Source: Defluviitaleaceae bacterium (GTDB lineage: Bacteria; Bacillota; Clostridia; Lachnospirales; WQUN01). From it: 64,000 bases of DNA. Of the stretch, positions 20,201-27,611 are shown piece by piece. The notes beneath the pieces are model-generated. The model did no database searches, was not told the origin of the DNA, and saw nothing but the letters and a program-made list of their open reading frames with translations. The stretch is from NCBI GenBank assembly GCA_009780185.1, contig WRAN01000002.1:165677-229676 (forward strand), given 5' to 3'. Each line of letters opens with the position of its first letter. Positions within the stretch are counted from its first letter, which is position 1. The translations under genes and the position numbers were made by a program.

Positions 20201-20401
20201 TGGGATGGGATAAATAATTTTGAGTTAGAGGTTATGGGAAGCCCCAGGAATCTTTTTGGGCCGTTTCATGTTAAAGAAGGAGAGCCGGATAACACCAGCT
20301 GGAGTAGTTTTAGGACTGAGGCCGATAATTATACACCGGATTATAACTTGCAGCCATACGGACTAAATGACATTATTAAGATTATGAAGGTTGCTGACTA
20401 G
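17285..20401 (+). CDS. large cytoplasmic glycoside hydrolase, GH106-like
   Basis: 1038 residues without signal peptide. N-terminal motifs PFWAWNDALL, QGIGGFFMHSREGL, AWLYDEDRWPSG and GIFADEPG match the TIM-barrel part of alpha-L-rhamnosidase-like (GH106-type) proteins. The barrel is followed by a glutamine-amidotransferase-like middle region and beta-sandwich domains at the C-terminus (about 800-1030). DEP in GIFADEP may hold a catalytic acid. It is the last gene of the operon and probably cleaves the imported oligosaccharide. The family assignment is by motif only; activity on rhamnose is not shown. Confidence 0.65.
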   Translation: MTYHELKKDFLSPSSQHRSLPFWAWNDALLVDELVRQIHSMKEQGIGGFFMHSREGLETDYLSEEWFDLVKACVDAAKEAGMEAWLYDEDRWPSGTAGGRVTRDGGDDSRCKGLTMEVSQVFPQDIEKHLAIYKASVDGHQLNYFQRLDKCEPLVENEVYLICRIEVSGPSEWFNDESPPDNLNPQSVKRFIEITHEAYKAKVGDEFGKTVKGIFADEPGLHDTHTTFDPNRGWIPWTYIFKDYFTQKRGYDLLDYVPLIFFDGDESASARHDYWRTVTELYVESFSMQISLWCEENNIDFTGHFLQENRIGLSARVGGAVMPHYVYQHIPGIDLLMEQTKEYLTVRQCTSVANQYSRPWVLTETYGCTGWHFTFEGQKWLGDWQYVQGVTRRCQHLALYSIKGCRKRDYPPVFNYNTSWWKYNHVVEDYFARLSAVLGRGRPVRDILILHPATTAWALLGTSPYGTPRRRDERDIPGIDAYGYKLNAMLKYLMGMHYDFDLGDELIMAQEASVCDGVFRIKEGAYKTIIIPEIETMLRSTYLLLMDFLNAGGHVISLVPFALMLEGRKSPELSKLYGHENLIAVESFTEVDQALEGLECRHISIQDERGNECHDIYCMLKETDSLRTLFVVNNNRNQGHSIKIKIPSLWREGYEKAQGLTLYEYDVEEWDMLSGEVYAAEYSQGEIATSFGPAESKMYVLKSGKVNNSAKPNLAKIKPPNMSLCTTLPSTFTFRRDLPNSLTLDMCAYRIGDTAFSDVMQLWQAQRDIRDALGMRQIYYNGLAQRYKWANVPHPNDGAKVELKFQFYVEHIPEGGISLAIESPEHFKIYLNAVKAETADANNYFIDKSIGVVRLNGIQVGINTLLIACEYKNSYELEDCYILGDFGVDVDRRITKEPKKLRLGDWCLQGLMHYAGAVIYESAVEIKADHEARYFIDVGSFLATVIAVKVNGQLAGYIPWKCANILEITKFIWDGINNFELEVMGSPRNLFGPFHVKEGEPDNTSWSSFRTEADNYTPDYNLQPYGLNDIIKIMKVAD

Positions 20402-20423
20402 CTCCCAAGGCATAACTAAGAAT

Positions 20424-20455
20424 ATGGCTACGCTTAAGACAACCAGCGTAGCCAT
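20424..20455. terminator. hairpin between convergent glycosidase and TPR genes
   Basis: ATGGCTACGCT (20424-20434) pairs perfectly with AGCGTAGCCAT (20445-20455). The flanking T-run is weak. It shares its core with the hairpins at 10748 and 56450. Confidence 0.75.
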
Positions 20456-20475
20456 TTAAATTACCATAACCTAGC

Positions 20476-21624
20476 CTACACAGCGCAGGCTACCCTATTT
20501 TCTATATATTCGGCATATACTTGCGCTACCAGCTTGCTATACTTTAGTGCTTGCCGATTATCCCCAACTTCTTCGTAAAATCTGCATATCTTCTCATAAT
20601 ACTCTACAACTTCTGCATACTGCTCAAGCTCTTGCAATTTTGGAATGGCTTCACTAACCAAGTGCTGCATAGCCATGGGGTTACTAAGGGATACAGAATA
20701 CTTTAATGCCGTAAGCAAAGCCTCTCTTGTTGCCCCCCATTCTGTCCTTGAATCAATTTTCTTGAGGGCTTTATTTACATGGGCAAGGCCTTCTTTTTTA
20801 TTGCCTAGGGCAAACAATGTTTGGGCTTTGGCGTATAAACAGCGCATATATTGCTTGCTGCCATCAGTAAAATACTTAGCAGCAATATCAATATATGTAA
20901 TTGAATTGCTGTAATCTTTATATAAATAATAAATTCGCCCTACAGTGAGATAAATATATCCCATGGAGGCATCTGTGTTTTTCTTAAATTTTTCGATAAA
21001 AAGGCAGTTGTTTACCAACTTAAATGCCTCATCGAATTGGCCTAGCTTACTGTGATTAATTGCAAGCAAGCACTGGATATAAATATCGTGAACACGTATC
21101 TTCTTTTCTTCTGCCAGTTCCATTGCCATCTCTAGATACTGGGTAGCTTTTTTTGTGTTATCGATATGGGATAGGCAGTAGGCAATATTATAAAGAAACC
21201 CCACATCTGCCCACTCGTGGGCTCGATCTTCTGCTTCGGCCTTATAAAACAATTTTAAGGCTTCTTTAAAGTTACGCTTTTCCATTTCTCGCGACCCGAG
21301 GAGGCGGAAATAAAAGTGCAAATGCTCGTCACAGAATTCAGCTGTATTATTTTCTAAGTCACTCATGATTTCGTTATAAACATCATGATCGCCTTTTGCC
21401 AGATGGTATCCAGCATTAAATAGGGTATAAAGATAGTTTAAATCTCTTTCTTCCCAACGGCCTTTGCACTTTGTAAGCTGAGGCAAAAGGGCCTCTGCTT
21501 GGTCTAGGTTACCTTGGTCTATTAAGGTTCTCCACTCATGGAGCTTTGCGTGGAGGTCAGCTCTTTCCTTTCTGGAAAAAGGTTTAGCTTTTTTTACGTG
21601 GTTAAATTTGAGAATATTTCCCAT
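20476..21624 (-). CDS. tetratricopeptide-repeat protein
   Basis: 382 residues, all helical, with repeated TPR-like pairs (for example FKEALKLFYKAEAEDRAHEWADV, KKATQYLEMAMELAEEKKI, FDEAFKLVNNCLF, YSNSITYIDIAAKYF, RQALKYSKLVAQVYAEY). No signal peptide or enzyme domain. A DNA-binding HTH, common in Rap/PlcR-like TPR regulators, is not evident in the basic N-terminus. ATG at 21624 follows GGGGG. A consensus promoter drives it. The role is unknown; a protein-protein scaffold is likely. Confidence 0.8.
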   Translation of the reverse strand: MGNILKFNHVKKAKPFSRKERADLHAKLHEWRTLIDQGNLDQAEALLPQLTKCKGRWEERDLNYLYTLFNAGYHLAKGDHDVYNEIMSDLENNTAEFCDEHLHFYFRLLGSREMEKRNFKEALKLFYKAEAEDRAHEWADVGFLYNIAYCLSHIDNTKKATQYLEMAMELAEEKKIRVHDIYIQCLLAINHSKLGQFDEAFKLVNNCLFIEKFKKNTDASMGYIYLTVGRIYYLYKDYSNSITYIDIAAKYFTDGSKQYMRCLYAKAQTLFALGNKKEGLAHVNKALKKIDSRTEWGATREALLTALKYSVSLSNPMAMQHLVSEAIPKLQELEQYAEVVEYYEKICRFYEEVGDNRQALKYSKLVAQVYAEYIENRVACAV

Positions 21625-21650
21625 GGCAATTCCCCCAAAAGATGTATTTA

Positions 21651-21667
21651 ATGTCAGTTTTTGACAT
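21651..21667. promoter_or_regulatory. inverted repeat in the TPR-gene leader
   Basis: ATGTCA-GTTTT-TGACAT just downstream of the predicted start of transcription. The TGACA half also recurs in the -35 box at 21703-21708, so it may be a regulator site or a small hairpin. Confidence 0.35.
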
Positions 21668-21679
21668 CATCAGGGTGCG

Positions 21680-21708
21680 ATTATAATTCCATTTCCCACC
21701 AATGTCAA
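21680..21708 (-). promoter_or_regulatory. consensus sigma-A promoter for the TPR gene
   Basis: On the minus strand TTGACA (21708-21703), a 17-base spacer and TATAAT (21685-21680). A perfect match to consensus. Confidence 0.85.
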
Positions 21709-21763
21709 CAGCACTTATGCTATTTTGAGAAATTTTTACATAAAAATTTTTTTATTATGGGAA

Positions 21764-21786
21764 ATAAAAAAGCCAGCTTAGCTGGC
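21764..21786 (-). terminator. intrinsic terminator of the nucleoside kinase gene
   Basis: On the minus strand GCCAGC-TAA-GCTGGC is followed by TTTTTTATT. It lies about 100 bases past the kinase stop. Confidence 0.8.
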
Positions 21787-21816
21787 GGGAAATGGCGCTT
21801 TATGCGCTAAAATAAA

Positions 21817-21875
21817 ATGCCCTACACAGGCAAGACTGATTTCGAATTAATTCGCTATAAGCCAATGTAGGGCAT
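21817..21875. repeat. nested inverted repeat in the 3' region of the nucleoside kinase gene
   Basis: Outer arms ATGCCCTACA (21817-21826) and TGTAGGGCAT (21866-21875) match exactly. Inside them GGC (21829-21831) pairs with GCC (21861-21863), and the centre holds the 12-base palindrome CGAATTAATTCG (21843-21854). It lies 13 bases past the kinase stop (21888) and could fold as a structured 3' end. Confidence 0.6.
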
Positions 21876-21887
21876 AGTAAATGGATG

Positions 21888-23552
21888 CTAGTGGCTAAAA
21901 CAACTCCCTCCCACGAACTCCCTTAAAATGGAGTTAACAGGGATATTTTCGCTAGGCATACATAAGAAAGAGCTTAAGAATTTTATCAGCCGCCTGGCTT
22001 CTGTATACTGGGGCGCATCTGGAGTAATGTCAAAAAGTAGTGGCTCGGCGTACTGCTTTAGCACACACATTTCATATACCAGTGCCGAGTTGAAGAAGGC
22101 ATCGGCTTCTTCTTGGTATGGGTATATATACTTCGCCTCACCTCTTAGCACCGATGGCCAGCGATCTATTGTTTCTACTGCTGTGGTGCCTCGGTATTGA
22201 AAGTCTCGTACTATACGACGCACTAGGCGGGTATCCGTTGTGGGGATTCTATTATGGTCGTCTAGGTTAATCTGGGTTAGGGCTGAGATGAATATCTTAA
22301 ATTTATCCTCAGCCGGTACGCCTTCGGATATGGCTTCGTTGAGTCCATGGATTCCTTCTAATATGAGTACATCATTTGGGGCTAGGTGCAAGTGGCGTCC
22401 TTTATATTCTCTTTTCCCAGTTAGGAAGTTGAAAGTTGGGATTTCTACTTTTTCTCTCCTTAGTAGTGCCTTGAGATCCTTCGTGATTTGAGCTGTGTCT
22501 ATTGCTTTGATGGTTTCGTAGTCCTCGTTGCCAAATTCATCTTTTGGGATGCGCACGTCCCCTCGGTCGTGATAGTAATTATCTAATCCTATAACATGGG
22601 GTACCGCACCGGCGGCACGAAGCTGAGTGCCTAATCTTGCGGCAAAGGTGGTTTTGCCTGAAGATGTTGGCCCTGCTATTAGTACTATGGAGCGATGTTC
22701 ATTTATAATCCTATCCGCTAGTAGGGCTACCTTTTTTTCGTGTAGGGCTTCGGCAATACGTATTATTATTCCGTTGCCCATTTTACACAATTTGTCGTTA
22801 AGGGCACCTACTGTGTCAGCGCCTACTATCCTTGCCCAAGCACTTGATTCTTCGAATACTTCTGAGATTTTACAATTGGGTGTAAGCTCTGCCAGTTCGA
22901 AACCGTGGCTGGCATCTGGAAACTGTAGCATAAAACCCTTTGAGCGCTTTGTTAGCTTAAACTGGTTGAGGCAGCCGGTGGATGGAGCCATTTCTCCGTA
23001 GAAATAGTTATAGAACCAGTCTAGTTTATAAAAACTTACAGTTAGAGTGTGACGGTATTTTAGCAATTGCTGCTTGTCAGCCAGGCCAAACTCTTCGGCT
23101 AGTTTTAGAGCGGATTCCTTTGGCATTGTGTTTTTTTCTATCGGTATGTTTTGAGATATGGCTTTTCGCATTACTTCGTCTATTTTTGTCAAAAGCTCCT
23201 CAGAAGGCTCTGGGTGGTCGGGTAATTCGCAGTAATAATTTTTGTTGATGGAGTGGGCTATTACTACCCTTGCTTTTTTGCCCAGTACAGTTTTTGCGGC
23301 GTATACCATAAGGAAGGAAAGGCTACGCTGATAGGCGCGGAAACCATTGGGATCGGATAGGTCTAGGAACTCTACTGTGGAGTCCATTAGTAGCTTGCGT
23401 GATAGGTCTTGGAGTTCATTGTCCACTTTGGCTGCCAGTATTGGCCAGGATTTTAGATTGTGGTAAGATTTAGATAGATCAAGTAGAGTTGTATCTTTTG
23501 GAATTGTGGTTGTGCCTGCACCTATGATATTTAATTTGATTGTGTCTTTCAT
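21888..23552 (-). CDS. nucleoside kinase with N-terminal TGS/SAD-like domains
   Basis: 554 residues. The N-terminal 60 residues resemble a TGS domain (IPKDTTLLDLSK), followed by a threonyl-tRNA-synthetase-like second domain (HSINKNYYCEL). The C-terminal uridine-kinase domain (from about 270) has P-loop IAGPTSSGKTTFA, GLDNYYHDRGDVR and DTRLVRRIVRDFQYRG. This architecture is common in Clostridia and is annotated as nucleoside or uridine kinase. Start at 23552 after GGAGG. Substrate is probably a pyrimidine nucleoside, but the extra domains leave this open. Confidence 0.85.
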   Translation of the reverse strand: MKDTIKLNIIGAGTTTIPKDTTLLDLSKSYHNLKSWPILAAKVDNELQDLSRKLLMDSTVEFLDLSDPNGFRAYQRSLSFLMVYAAKTVLGKKARVVIAHSINKNYYCELPDHPEPSEELLTKIDEVMRKAISQNIPIEKNTMPKESALKLAEEFGLADKQQLLKYRHTLTVSFYKLDWFYNYFYGEMAPSTGCLNQFKLTKRSKGFMLQFPDASHGFELAELTPNCKISEVFEESSAWARIVGADTVGALNDKLCKMGNGIIIRIAEALHEKKVALLADRIINEHRSIVLIAGPTSSGKTTFAARLGTQLRAAGAVPHVIGLDNYYHDRGDVRIPKDEFGNEDYETIKAIDTAQITKDLKALLRREKVEIPTFNFLTGKREYKGRHLHLAPNDVLILEGIHGLNEAISEGVPAEDKFKIFISALTQINLDDHNRIPTTDTRLVRRIVRDFQYRGTTAVETIDRWPSVLRGEAKYIYPYQEEADAFFNSALVYEMCVLKQYAEPLLFDITPDAPQYTEARRLIKFLSSFLCMPSENIPVNSILREFVGGSCFSH

Positions 23553-23622
23553 TTTAACCTCCTGTCATATAGACGTTTCGATTTTAAGCCAAATCGTTAT
23601 ATGCATATTGTACTTTTTTCAC

Positions 23623-24282
23623 TCAACTCAAAAATGGTTTGCCGTTATCATCAAAACCCAATTGCCCGCATGTATCCTCAAGCGGGCAATCTCTACAGGT
23701 GGGTTTTGCCTTGCAATGGTTCTTGGCATTGATTACAATTAGAGCGTGATAGTTATTGAACAAAGCTCGATCGCTAAGAAGATTGGCTTCAAAGTAGTTT
23801 TTATGAGACATGTAATCTTTACCGGCTTCAATGCCATAGCGCTGGCAGAAGCGCTGGGTGTATTTGTCTATAACGAATGTTGGGAAGTCGAAGGCGTATA
23901 AAAGAATGGAATCAGCGGTTTCGTTGCCTACACCTCTTACTGCCAATAGCTCTTTCCGTATCCTGTCTAATGGCTGTGCTTTTACTTTATTTACATCAAA
24001 GTCATAGCGTTCATACCATTTGGTTATAGCCTTTAGGTATACTGCCTTTTGGTTATAAAATCCTGCGGGGCGGATTATTTCTTTTAGCTCTTCTAGGTCT
24101 ATCTCTTTTACTCTATATGGGGTTATATTCTTCTTAAAATTGGCCAGAGCCAATTCGACATTTGACCAATTGGTATTTTGTGTTAATGTCGCTCCAATTA
24201 TTACTTCGTAAGGTGACTCTGCCGGCCACCAATTGAGGTCGCCGTATCGGTTAAATAATTGGTTGTAGATTTCCATCAGCAT
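23623..24282 (-). CDS. endonuclease III-like DNA glycosylase (HhH-GPD, Fe-S)
   Basis: 219 residues. Helix-hairpin-helix GVGNETADSILLYAF and the catalytic aspartate in FVIDKYTQRF are present. The C-terminus has cysteines C-x5-C-x2-C-x5-C for an iron-sulfur cluster. The lysine of bifunctional Nth (GVGRKTA) is a glutamate here (GVGNETA), so it is probably a monofunctional glycosylase. The start at 24282 is chosen for its GGGGG ribosome site over an upstream ATG at 24339. Divergent from the YihY gene. Confidence 0.85.
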   Translation of the reverse strand: MLMEIYNQLFNRYGDLNWWPAESPYEVIIGATLTQNTNWSNVELALANFKKNITPYRVKEIDLEELKEIIRPAGFYNQKAVYLKAITKWYERYDFDVNKVKAQPLDRIRKELLAVRGVGNETADSILLYAFDFPTFVIDKYTQRFCQRYGIEAGKDYMSHKNYFEANLLSDRALFNNYHALIVINAKNHCKAKPTCRDCPLEDTCGQLGFDDNGKPFLS

Positions 24283-24372
24283 ATATGATGCCCCCTTTAG
24301 TATGATAATACCATTAATACATAAACTATAGTGAATCAAATGAGAAACCGTCTCGTCGGATTAGGTGATTGG

Positions 24373-25173
24373 ATGAAAACTGTTGCAATATTTATTTTAA
24401 ACCTTCTTAGAAAATGCCACGTAGATCAGGTACTGGAGCGGGCGGCTAGCCTTACTTACAGGGTGCTTTTGGCGTTTTTTCCTTTTCTTATTTTTCTTAT
24501 GGCTTTATTAGGTTTTACTCAGTTTAGTTCTTCTGCGGTGCTTGCGCCTATTTATTATATTCTGCCTGGAGATGTGGATATTTTAGTGGCGGATTTTTTA
24601 CATGGGTTGGAGCAGACTCGCAGTGGCGGGCTTTTATCTACTGCTTTGTTTTTTAGTGTTTACAACTCTTCCAATGGGTTTAGGGCAATAATCCACAGCA
24701 CAAATAAGGCATATGGTGCTAATCATAGCCGTGGGATGGTTAAGCAGGTGGCTCTTAGCTTGGCACTTATGATATTGTTTGCCTCTTCTATTTTGGTGCT
24801 GCTGGTGCTGTTGGTACTGGGGCGGCAGATTTGGGATTTATTTATTCCTGAAGCTTTGAATGTTTTATTTGCGCCGCTAAATTTGGCTGTAGCTATTGTG
24901 GCCGTGTCTTTTGCCACTATGCTTATATATAAACTGGCGGCTCCTATTAAGCTTAGGTTTTTACAGGTTATGCCCGGAGCGATATTTACGGTAGTAGCTT
25001 GGGCTGTGGCATCTTGGGTCTTTAGCTTTTTTATGACCAATTTTACCCAGCTTCCTGCTATCTATGGCAGTATTGCCGGGGTATTTATATTGATTTTATG
25101 GCTTAATTTAATAACTGTAATTTTGCTGATTGGCAATGAGCTTAACGCTTTATTGGTTACAGAGCGGGCCTAG
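24373..25173 (+). CDS. YihY/BrkB-family membrane protein
   Basis: 266 residues with six predicted membrane helices and the family motifs AASLTYRVLLAFFPFLIFLMAL and GSIAGVFILILWLNL near the C-terminus. YihY proteins are inner-membrane proteins of uncertain function, once misnamed RNase BN. The start at 24373 (MKTVAIF) has AGGTGAT upstream; GTG 24331 is an alternative without a ribosome site. Confidence 0.85.
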   Translation: MKTVAIFILNLLRKCHVDQVLERAASLTYRVLLAFFPFLIFLMALLGFTQFSSSAVLAPIYYILPGDVDILVADFLHGLEQTRSGGLLSTALFFSVYNSSNGFRAIIHSTNKAYGANHSRGMVKQVALSLALMILFASSILVLLVLLVLGRQIWDLFIPEALNVLFAPLNLAVAIVAVSFATMLIYKLAAPIKLRFLQVMPGAIFTVVAWAVASWVFSFFMTNFTQLPAIYGSIAGVFILILWLNLITVILLIGNELNALLVTERA

Positions 25174-25226
25174 TTTGGTATACTCCATACTAATACTTGG
25201 ATTTGTATATGACTGGAGGAATGTAT

Positions 25227-25664
25227 ATGAAAATTGTCATGGGAAGCGACCATACAGGATTTCATATGAAAAAAGAACTGGCGGCATTCATAACAAACCT
25301 AGGCCATGAGGTAGAAGATGTAGGAACTTACAACGAAGAAAAGGCCGAATACCCAACATACGGGCAGGCAGCGGCTAAAAAAGTAGCCGACAATAAGGCA
25401 GATAGAGCCATACTTATATGCGGGACAGGCTTTGGGATATCACTAGCTGCCAACTCAGTGCGGGGGGTTCGCTGTGTAAACTGCACCGAGCCATATACAG
25501 CACTTTTATCCCGCCTGCATAACAACGCCAACGCTTTAGCCATAGGAGCCAGAGTTATTGGTATAGAGCTTGCAAAAATGATAGTTGAAACCTGGCTCAA
25601 TGCCGAATTTGAAGGGGGCCGTCACGCTACAAGAGTGGATATGATAACGGCGATGAAGTTATGA
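25227..25664 (+). CDS. rpiB: ribose-5-phosphate isomerase B
   Basis: 145 residues, LacAB/RpiB family, interconverting ribose-5-phosphate and ribulose-5-phosphate. Motifs: MGSDHTGFHMK, VGTYNEEKAEYPTYG, ILICGTGFGISLAANS with the catalytic cysteine, and VRCVNC. The start at 25227 lies 8 bases from GGAGGA. It overlaps rpe by ATGA (25661-25664), so both pentose-phosphate enzymes are co-made. Confidence 0.95.
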   Translation: MKIVMGSDHTGFHMKKELAAFITNLGHEVEDVGTYNEEKAEYPTYGQAAAKKVADNKADRAILICGTGFGISLAANSVRGVRCVNCTEPYTALLSRLHNNANALAIGARVIGIELAKMIVETWLNAEFEGGRHATRVDMITAMKL

Positions 25665-26311
25665 GTAAGATAAATATTCACCCAAGTATATTATGCGCCA
25701 ACCATAGTAACTTGGAGGATGAAATAAAGAGAGTAGAACTAGCCGGTGCTGATTACAACCATGTGGATGTAATGGACGGAGGCTTTGTGCCTAATTTTGG
25801 ATTAGGGACGGAAGTTATTAAATGCATAAAAAAACATAGCAATCTCCCTATGGATGTACATTTGATGGTTAATGACCCAGCTAGGCATATAAAATTCTTT
25901 CGTGAACTTGGGGCAGATATTATTTCTATTCACCCGGAAGCGGATAAGCATCCTGCTCGTACGCTTTCAAAGATTCGTGAAATGGGGGCTACCCCTGGCA
26001 TAGCCATAAATCCTGGCACTTCTATCGAGACTATAAAGGAACTGCTTCCCCTTTGCGGTCATGTGCTTACAATGACGGTGAATCCGGGCTTTGGCGGCCA
26101 GAAGTTTATGGACTTGACCCTTTCTAAAATAGAACATCTGGGGGCTTTGGCTAAGGAATATGGCTTTAGCTTGTGTGTGGATGGAGGTATTTCTGTCAAG
26201 AGAATAAAGAAACTGGCACTCCTTGGAGTCACCAGTTTTGTTGTGGGGTCTTGGTTGTTTCGGCAGGAAGATTATACTGAGGCTGTTGGGCAGTTGCGCA
26301 ATGAAGCTTAA
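25661..26311 (+). CDS. rpe: ribulose-phosphate 3-epimerase
   Basis: 216 residues, TIM barrel. Signatures: HPSILCANHSNL, NHVDVMDGGFVPNFGLG, MDVHLMV, TMTVNPGFGGQKF and CVDGGIS. Converts ribulose-5-phosphate and xylulose-5-phosphate. Second gene of rpiB-rpe-DUF3842. In many Clostridia rpe lies near ribosome-assembly genes; here it is with rpiB. Confidence 0.95.
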   Translation: MSKINIHPSILCANHSNLEDEIKRVELAGADYNHVDVMDGGFVPNFGLGTEVIKCIKKHSNLPMDVHLMVNDPARHIKFFRELGADIISIHPEADKHPARTLSKIREMGATPGIAINPGTSIETIKELLPLCGHVLTMTVNPGFGGQKFMDLTLSKIEHLGALAKEYGFSLCVDGGISVKRIKKLALLGVTSFVVGSWLFRQEDYTEAVGQLRNEA

Positions 26312-26329
26312 CTATGTGGAGCGGTGAAT

Positions 26330-26740
26330 ATGTGTGTTGTGGTAATAGACGGTATGGGTGGCGGCATTGGTAAGCTGATAATAGAAAAAATCAAAACCGA
26401 GCTTGACGGCATCGAGGTTATAGCTGTTGGAACAAACACAGTGGCCACAACAGTCATGATAAAAGCCGGGGCTGATTTTGGAGCAACAGGAGAAAACGCC
26501 GTAATGTATAATGCTGGCCGTGCCGATTATATTATTGGGGTGATGGGTATTATTTTTGCCAATTCTATGCACGGGGAAGTCAGCCCCAAGATGGCAGAGG
26601 CTGTGTCTTCCAGTGCAGCGCACAAGATGTTGATCCCTATAGATAAATGCAATGTTACTGTAATGGGGGTTTCTACCTCGCCTATACAAGTGTATATAAG
26701 TGAAGCTGTAGCAAAATTGCGAGAATATGCAGCGTTTTGA
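26330..26740 (+). CDS. DUF3842 family protein
   Basis: 136-residue cytoplasmic protein: CVVVIDGMGGGIGK, a glycine-rich nucleotide-binding-like start, then GTNTVATTVMIKAGADFGATGENA and GIIFANSMHGEVSPKMA. The function is unknown. ATG 26330 is preferred, with GGAG 8 bases upstream, over GTG 26324. It is the third gene after rpiB-rpe and is closed by a strong terminator. Confidence 0.85.
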   Translation: MCVVVIDGMGGGIGKLIIEKIKTELDGIEVIAVGTNTVATTVMIKAGADFGATGENAVMYNAGRADYIIGVMGIIFANSMHGEVSPKMAEAVSSSAAHKMLIPIDKCNVTVMGVSTSPIQVYISEAVAKLREYAAF

Positions 26741-26746
26741 ACAGCA

Positions 26747-26796
26747 AAGTTCGCATAAGCAGGGATTTACAGCCCCTGCTTGTGCGGACTTTTTTC
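26747..26796 (+). terminator. strong intrinsic terminator of the rpiB-rpe-DUF3842 operon
   Basis: Long stem: AAGT-CGCA-AAGCAGGG pairs with CCCTGCTT-TGCG-ACTT (two single mismatches), followed by TTTTTT (26791-26796 region). Confidence 0.9.
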
Positions 26797-26871
26797 GTGT
26801 TCAAAAAGATGCTAAAGGCCAAGGGCACAAAAAAGCGCGGAGGAACCAACGTAGCATTTACACTAAAACAT

Positions 26872-26900
26872 TTGACACTCAATTGGCTCTTTGCTAGACT
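26872..26900 (+). promoter_or_regulatory. sigma-A promoter of the ECF/MoxR operon
   Basis: TTGACA at 26872-26877, a 17-base spacer and TAGACT at 26895-26900. It implies a leader of about 145 bases before the ECF gene. Confidence 0.7.
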
Positions 26901-26904
26901 TTAC

Positions 26905-27051
26905 TGAGTGGTCGCTCGAATCGACCTTACAATACCACGAAGGTATTTACGTTTAACAAGAAATGAAATGCTACCGCTGCTTGGTGGCTTGTGTTTCATT
27001 TGTTGGCGTAATTTACACCTTGTGGTTTTTTTATTTTCGGGGGCACGATTT
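26905..27051 (+). promoter_or_regulatory. structured 5' leader of the ECF/MoxR operon
   Basis: Two hairpins are visible: AATACC-ACGAA-GGTATT (26931-26947), and AAATGAAA (26961-26968) with TTTCATTT (26994-27001). A T7 run follows at 27026-27032. I could not match it to the TPP, FMN, B12, THF or preQ1 riboswitch consensus. Confidence 0.4.
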
Positions 27052-27606
27052 ATGGCAGATATAAAGAAAGTAACAATAACTGCGATGCTGATTTCAATGG
27101 GGATAATTTTGCCTATGCTGTTTCACTTGATTCCCCAGGGGCTAGGCGGCAGAGTACTGTTGCCGATGCATATCCCTGTACTTATTGCAGGGCTTATTGT
27201 TGGGCCGTTCCACGGCTTTTTTGCTGGTTTGATAACTCCCCTTTTAAGCAGTATGGTAACAGGTATGCCAGCGGCAGGGGTGGTTGCTTATAGAATGATG
27301 GTTGAGCTGAGTGTATACGGACTTGTTGCTGGGGTAGTTATGCGGATTGTACATACCCGAAGGATTACAGTGGATTTATATATCAGTATGATTATCGCTA
27401 TGATTGCAGGACGTGTGGCCGCGGGTTTGGTTCAGGCTTTTATTTTTTTTGGCGACGGCGGTACATTTGGGGTAAGTCTATGGATTACCAGCTACTTTTC
27501 CACATCTTTACCGGGCATTGTGCTTCAATTGATATTTGTACCAAGTATTGTTATTGCGCTGGAGTGGGGTCGGCTGATTCCACAGCGATATAAAAAAGGA
27601 GAGTAG
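27052..27606 (+). CDS. ECF transporter S component, substrate unknown
   Basis: 184-residue membrane protein with about five or six helices. GGRVLLPMHIPVLIAGLIVGP and AGLITPLLSSMVTGMP (with a small-residue helix, RVAAGLVQAF) match vitamin-uptake S components. The start at 27052 (MADIKKV) has GGGGG upstream; the frame extends to 26908 but crosses the leader. No EcfA/EcfT genes are in the window, so the energising module is elsewhere (group II). The BtuF-like lipoprotein at the operon end hints at a corrinoid, but this is inference. Confidence 0.8.
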   Translation: MADIKKVTITAMLISMGIILPMLFHLIPQGLGGRVLLPMHIPVLIAGLIVGPFHGFFAGLITPLLSSMVTGMPAAGVVAYRMMVELSVYGLVAGVVMRIVHTRRITVDLYISMIIAMIAGRVAAGLVQAFIFFGDGGTFGVSLWITSYFSTSLPGIVLQLIFVPSIVIALEWGRLIPQRYKKGE

Positions 27607-27611
27607 TAAAA

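Noticed and set aside
21888..23552. threonyl-tRNA synthetase fragment
   Set aside because: Only the TGS and second additional domain are ThrRS-like; the C-terminal P-loop kinase shows it is a nucleoside kinase.
26835..26850. GCGCGGAGGAACCAAC, resembling part of the ydaO c-di-AMP riboswitch
   Set aside because: The following GGTGAAT-type element and second half are absent, and it lies upstream of the promoter at 26872, so it is not in the transcript.
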